A stretch of DNA of 64,000 nucleotides from Marinobacter aromaticivorans (GTDB lineage: Bacteria; Pseudomonadota; Gammaproteobacteria; Pseudomonadales; Oleiphilaceae). The position numbers and the translations under genes are program-made. Of the stretch, positions 63,381 to 64,000 are shown piece by piece. The notes beneath the pieces were generated by a model, which saw nothing but the letters and a program-made list of their open reading frames with translations, did no database searches and was not told where the DNA came from. The stretch is taken from positions 62,001-126,000 of the forward strand of contig NZ_NIHD01000002.1 in NCBI RefSeq assembly GCF_002806975.1, written 5' to 3'. Each line of letters begins with the position of its first letter. The stretch's first letter is position 1.

Positions 63381-64000
63381 ATGCCCGTTACCAAAAGTTT
63401 TATTGCCGGCGAATGGATTGGTGAGCAGAAGGCCAAAGTCCTGCACAGTGCCATCAACGGTGACAGTGTCGCCTATACTCATGACGAACCACTGGATTTC
63501 AAAAAGGCCGTCGAATACGGTCGCAAGGTCGGCGGAAAAAACCTGCTGGCCATGGACTTTCAGGAGCGCGCTTTGGCCCTCAAAGCCATGGCGATTTACC
63601 TGCAAGAGCACAGAAAAAAACTTTATGCCCTGTCGATGCATACGGGATCCAGCAAATCGGATAACGGCATTGATATAGACGGCGGATTCGGCACCCTGTT
63701 TTATTACTCCAGTATGGGCCGCCGCGAACTGCCCTCGGGTAACGTAGTGCATGAAGGCCCGGTAACGCCGCTCGGCAAGAGCAATCACTTTGCCGGCACC
63801 CATATCCTGGTGCCCCGTGGTGGCGTAGCGGTCCATATCAATGCCTTCAACTTCCCCGTATGGGGCATGCTGGAAAAATTTGCGCCCACCTTCCTGGCGG
63901 GTATGCCTTGCATTGTGAAGCCGGCAACCTCCACCTGTTATGTGACCGAAATGGCCGTGCGCCTTATGCAGGAATCCGGCGCTCTGCCGGAGGGCAGCCT
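63381..64000 (+). CDS. paaZ: Bifunctional oxepin-CoA hydrolase/aldehyde dehydrogenase PaaZ (3' end outside window)
   Basis: Ring-opening enzyme. The first 206 codons are visible: MPVTKSFIAGEWIG, then the aldehyde dehydrogenase-type HINAFNFPVWGMLEKFAP and VKPATSTCYVTE. GGAG before ATG 63381. The catalytic part and the C-terminal MaoC-like hydratase domain lie beyond the right edge. Confidence 0.93.
   Translation, partial: MPVTKSFIAGEWIGEQKAKVLHSAINGDSVAYTHDEPLDFKKAVEYGRKVGGKNLLAMDFQERALALKAMAIYLQEHRKKLYALSMHTGSSKSDNGIDIDGGFGTLFYYSSMGRRELPSGNVVHEGPVTPLGKSNHFAGTHILVPRGGVAVHINAFNFPVWGMLEKFAPTFLAGMPCIVKPATSTCYVTEMAVRLMQESGALPEGS

Overview
The window looks like chromosomal DNA of a marine gammaproteobacterium, most plausibly Marinobacter or a close relative. 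This rests on gene content and order (Rsd/AlgQ, PldA, an AlgC-type mutase, a PepQ/OPAA-like prolidase, dipeptide ABC and paa genes) and on a moderately GC-rich, closely packed layout. It is inference from recognised proteins; no phylogeny was run.

Layout. 1-6.3 kb: oxyanion and Mo/W-cofactor block. A leftward operon tupB-tupC-tupA-fdhD-mobA-mobB faces a rightward regulator gene (excisionase-type HTH plus ligand-binding domain) and a MOT1-type molybdate transporter. 6.3-27 kb: housekeeping genes (trxA, ppx, ABC-F yheS, an FKBP lipoprotein, rsd, dsbB, a fliL-like gene, an Rmf-like gene, gshA, tex, a GGDEF/EAL protein, rep, cytochrome c5, pldA, algC, bfr, bfd). 27-35 kb: dipeptide ABC operon dppABCDF followed by a LysR gene and pepQ. 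35-41 kb: lrgAB, yaeQ, tRNA-Arg(CCG), a GcvA-like LysR gene facing a 59-aa protein gene, a CarD-family gene without a standard start codon, and a large lipoprotein. 41-51 kb: dicarboxylyl-CoA (pimeloyl/glutaryl) beta-oxidation cluster with an IclR regulator. Several of its members are broken: a nitronate monooxygenase stub, a thiolase with a nonsense mutation and an internal deletion, and a CoA-ligase tail. 51-64 kb: symporter and small conserved genes, then the phenylacetate catabolic cluster paaY < > paaGHIJK-ABCDE-Z, running off the right edge.

How it works together. The first block imports tungstate/molybdate and builds the bis-MGD cofactor, probably for a formate dehydrogenase encoded elsewhere. 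The dpp-pepQ block imports and cleaves peptides. The paa cluster takes phenylacetate through phenylacetyl-CoA, the epoxidase PaaABCDE, isomerisation (PaaG), ring opening and aldehyde oxidation (PaaZ) and beta-oxidation (PaaH, PaaJ). No paaF and no paa regulator is in the window.

Most notable: (1) two widely separated copies of TGATAC-N27-GTATCA with identical spacing, one at the likely paaG promoter and one before paaA, which look like the operator of an unseen paa regulator; (2) the CarD gene apparently starting at ATC behind a perfect AAGGAG; (3) erosion of the dicarboxylate cluster with at least three dead genes; (4) two long intergenic inverted repeats of unknown role.
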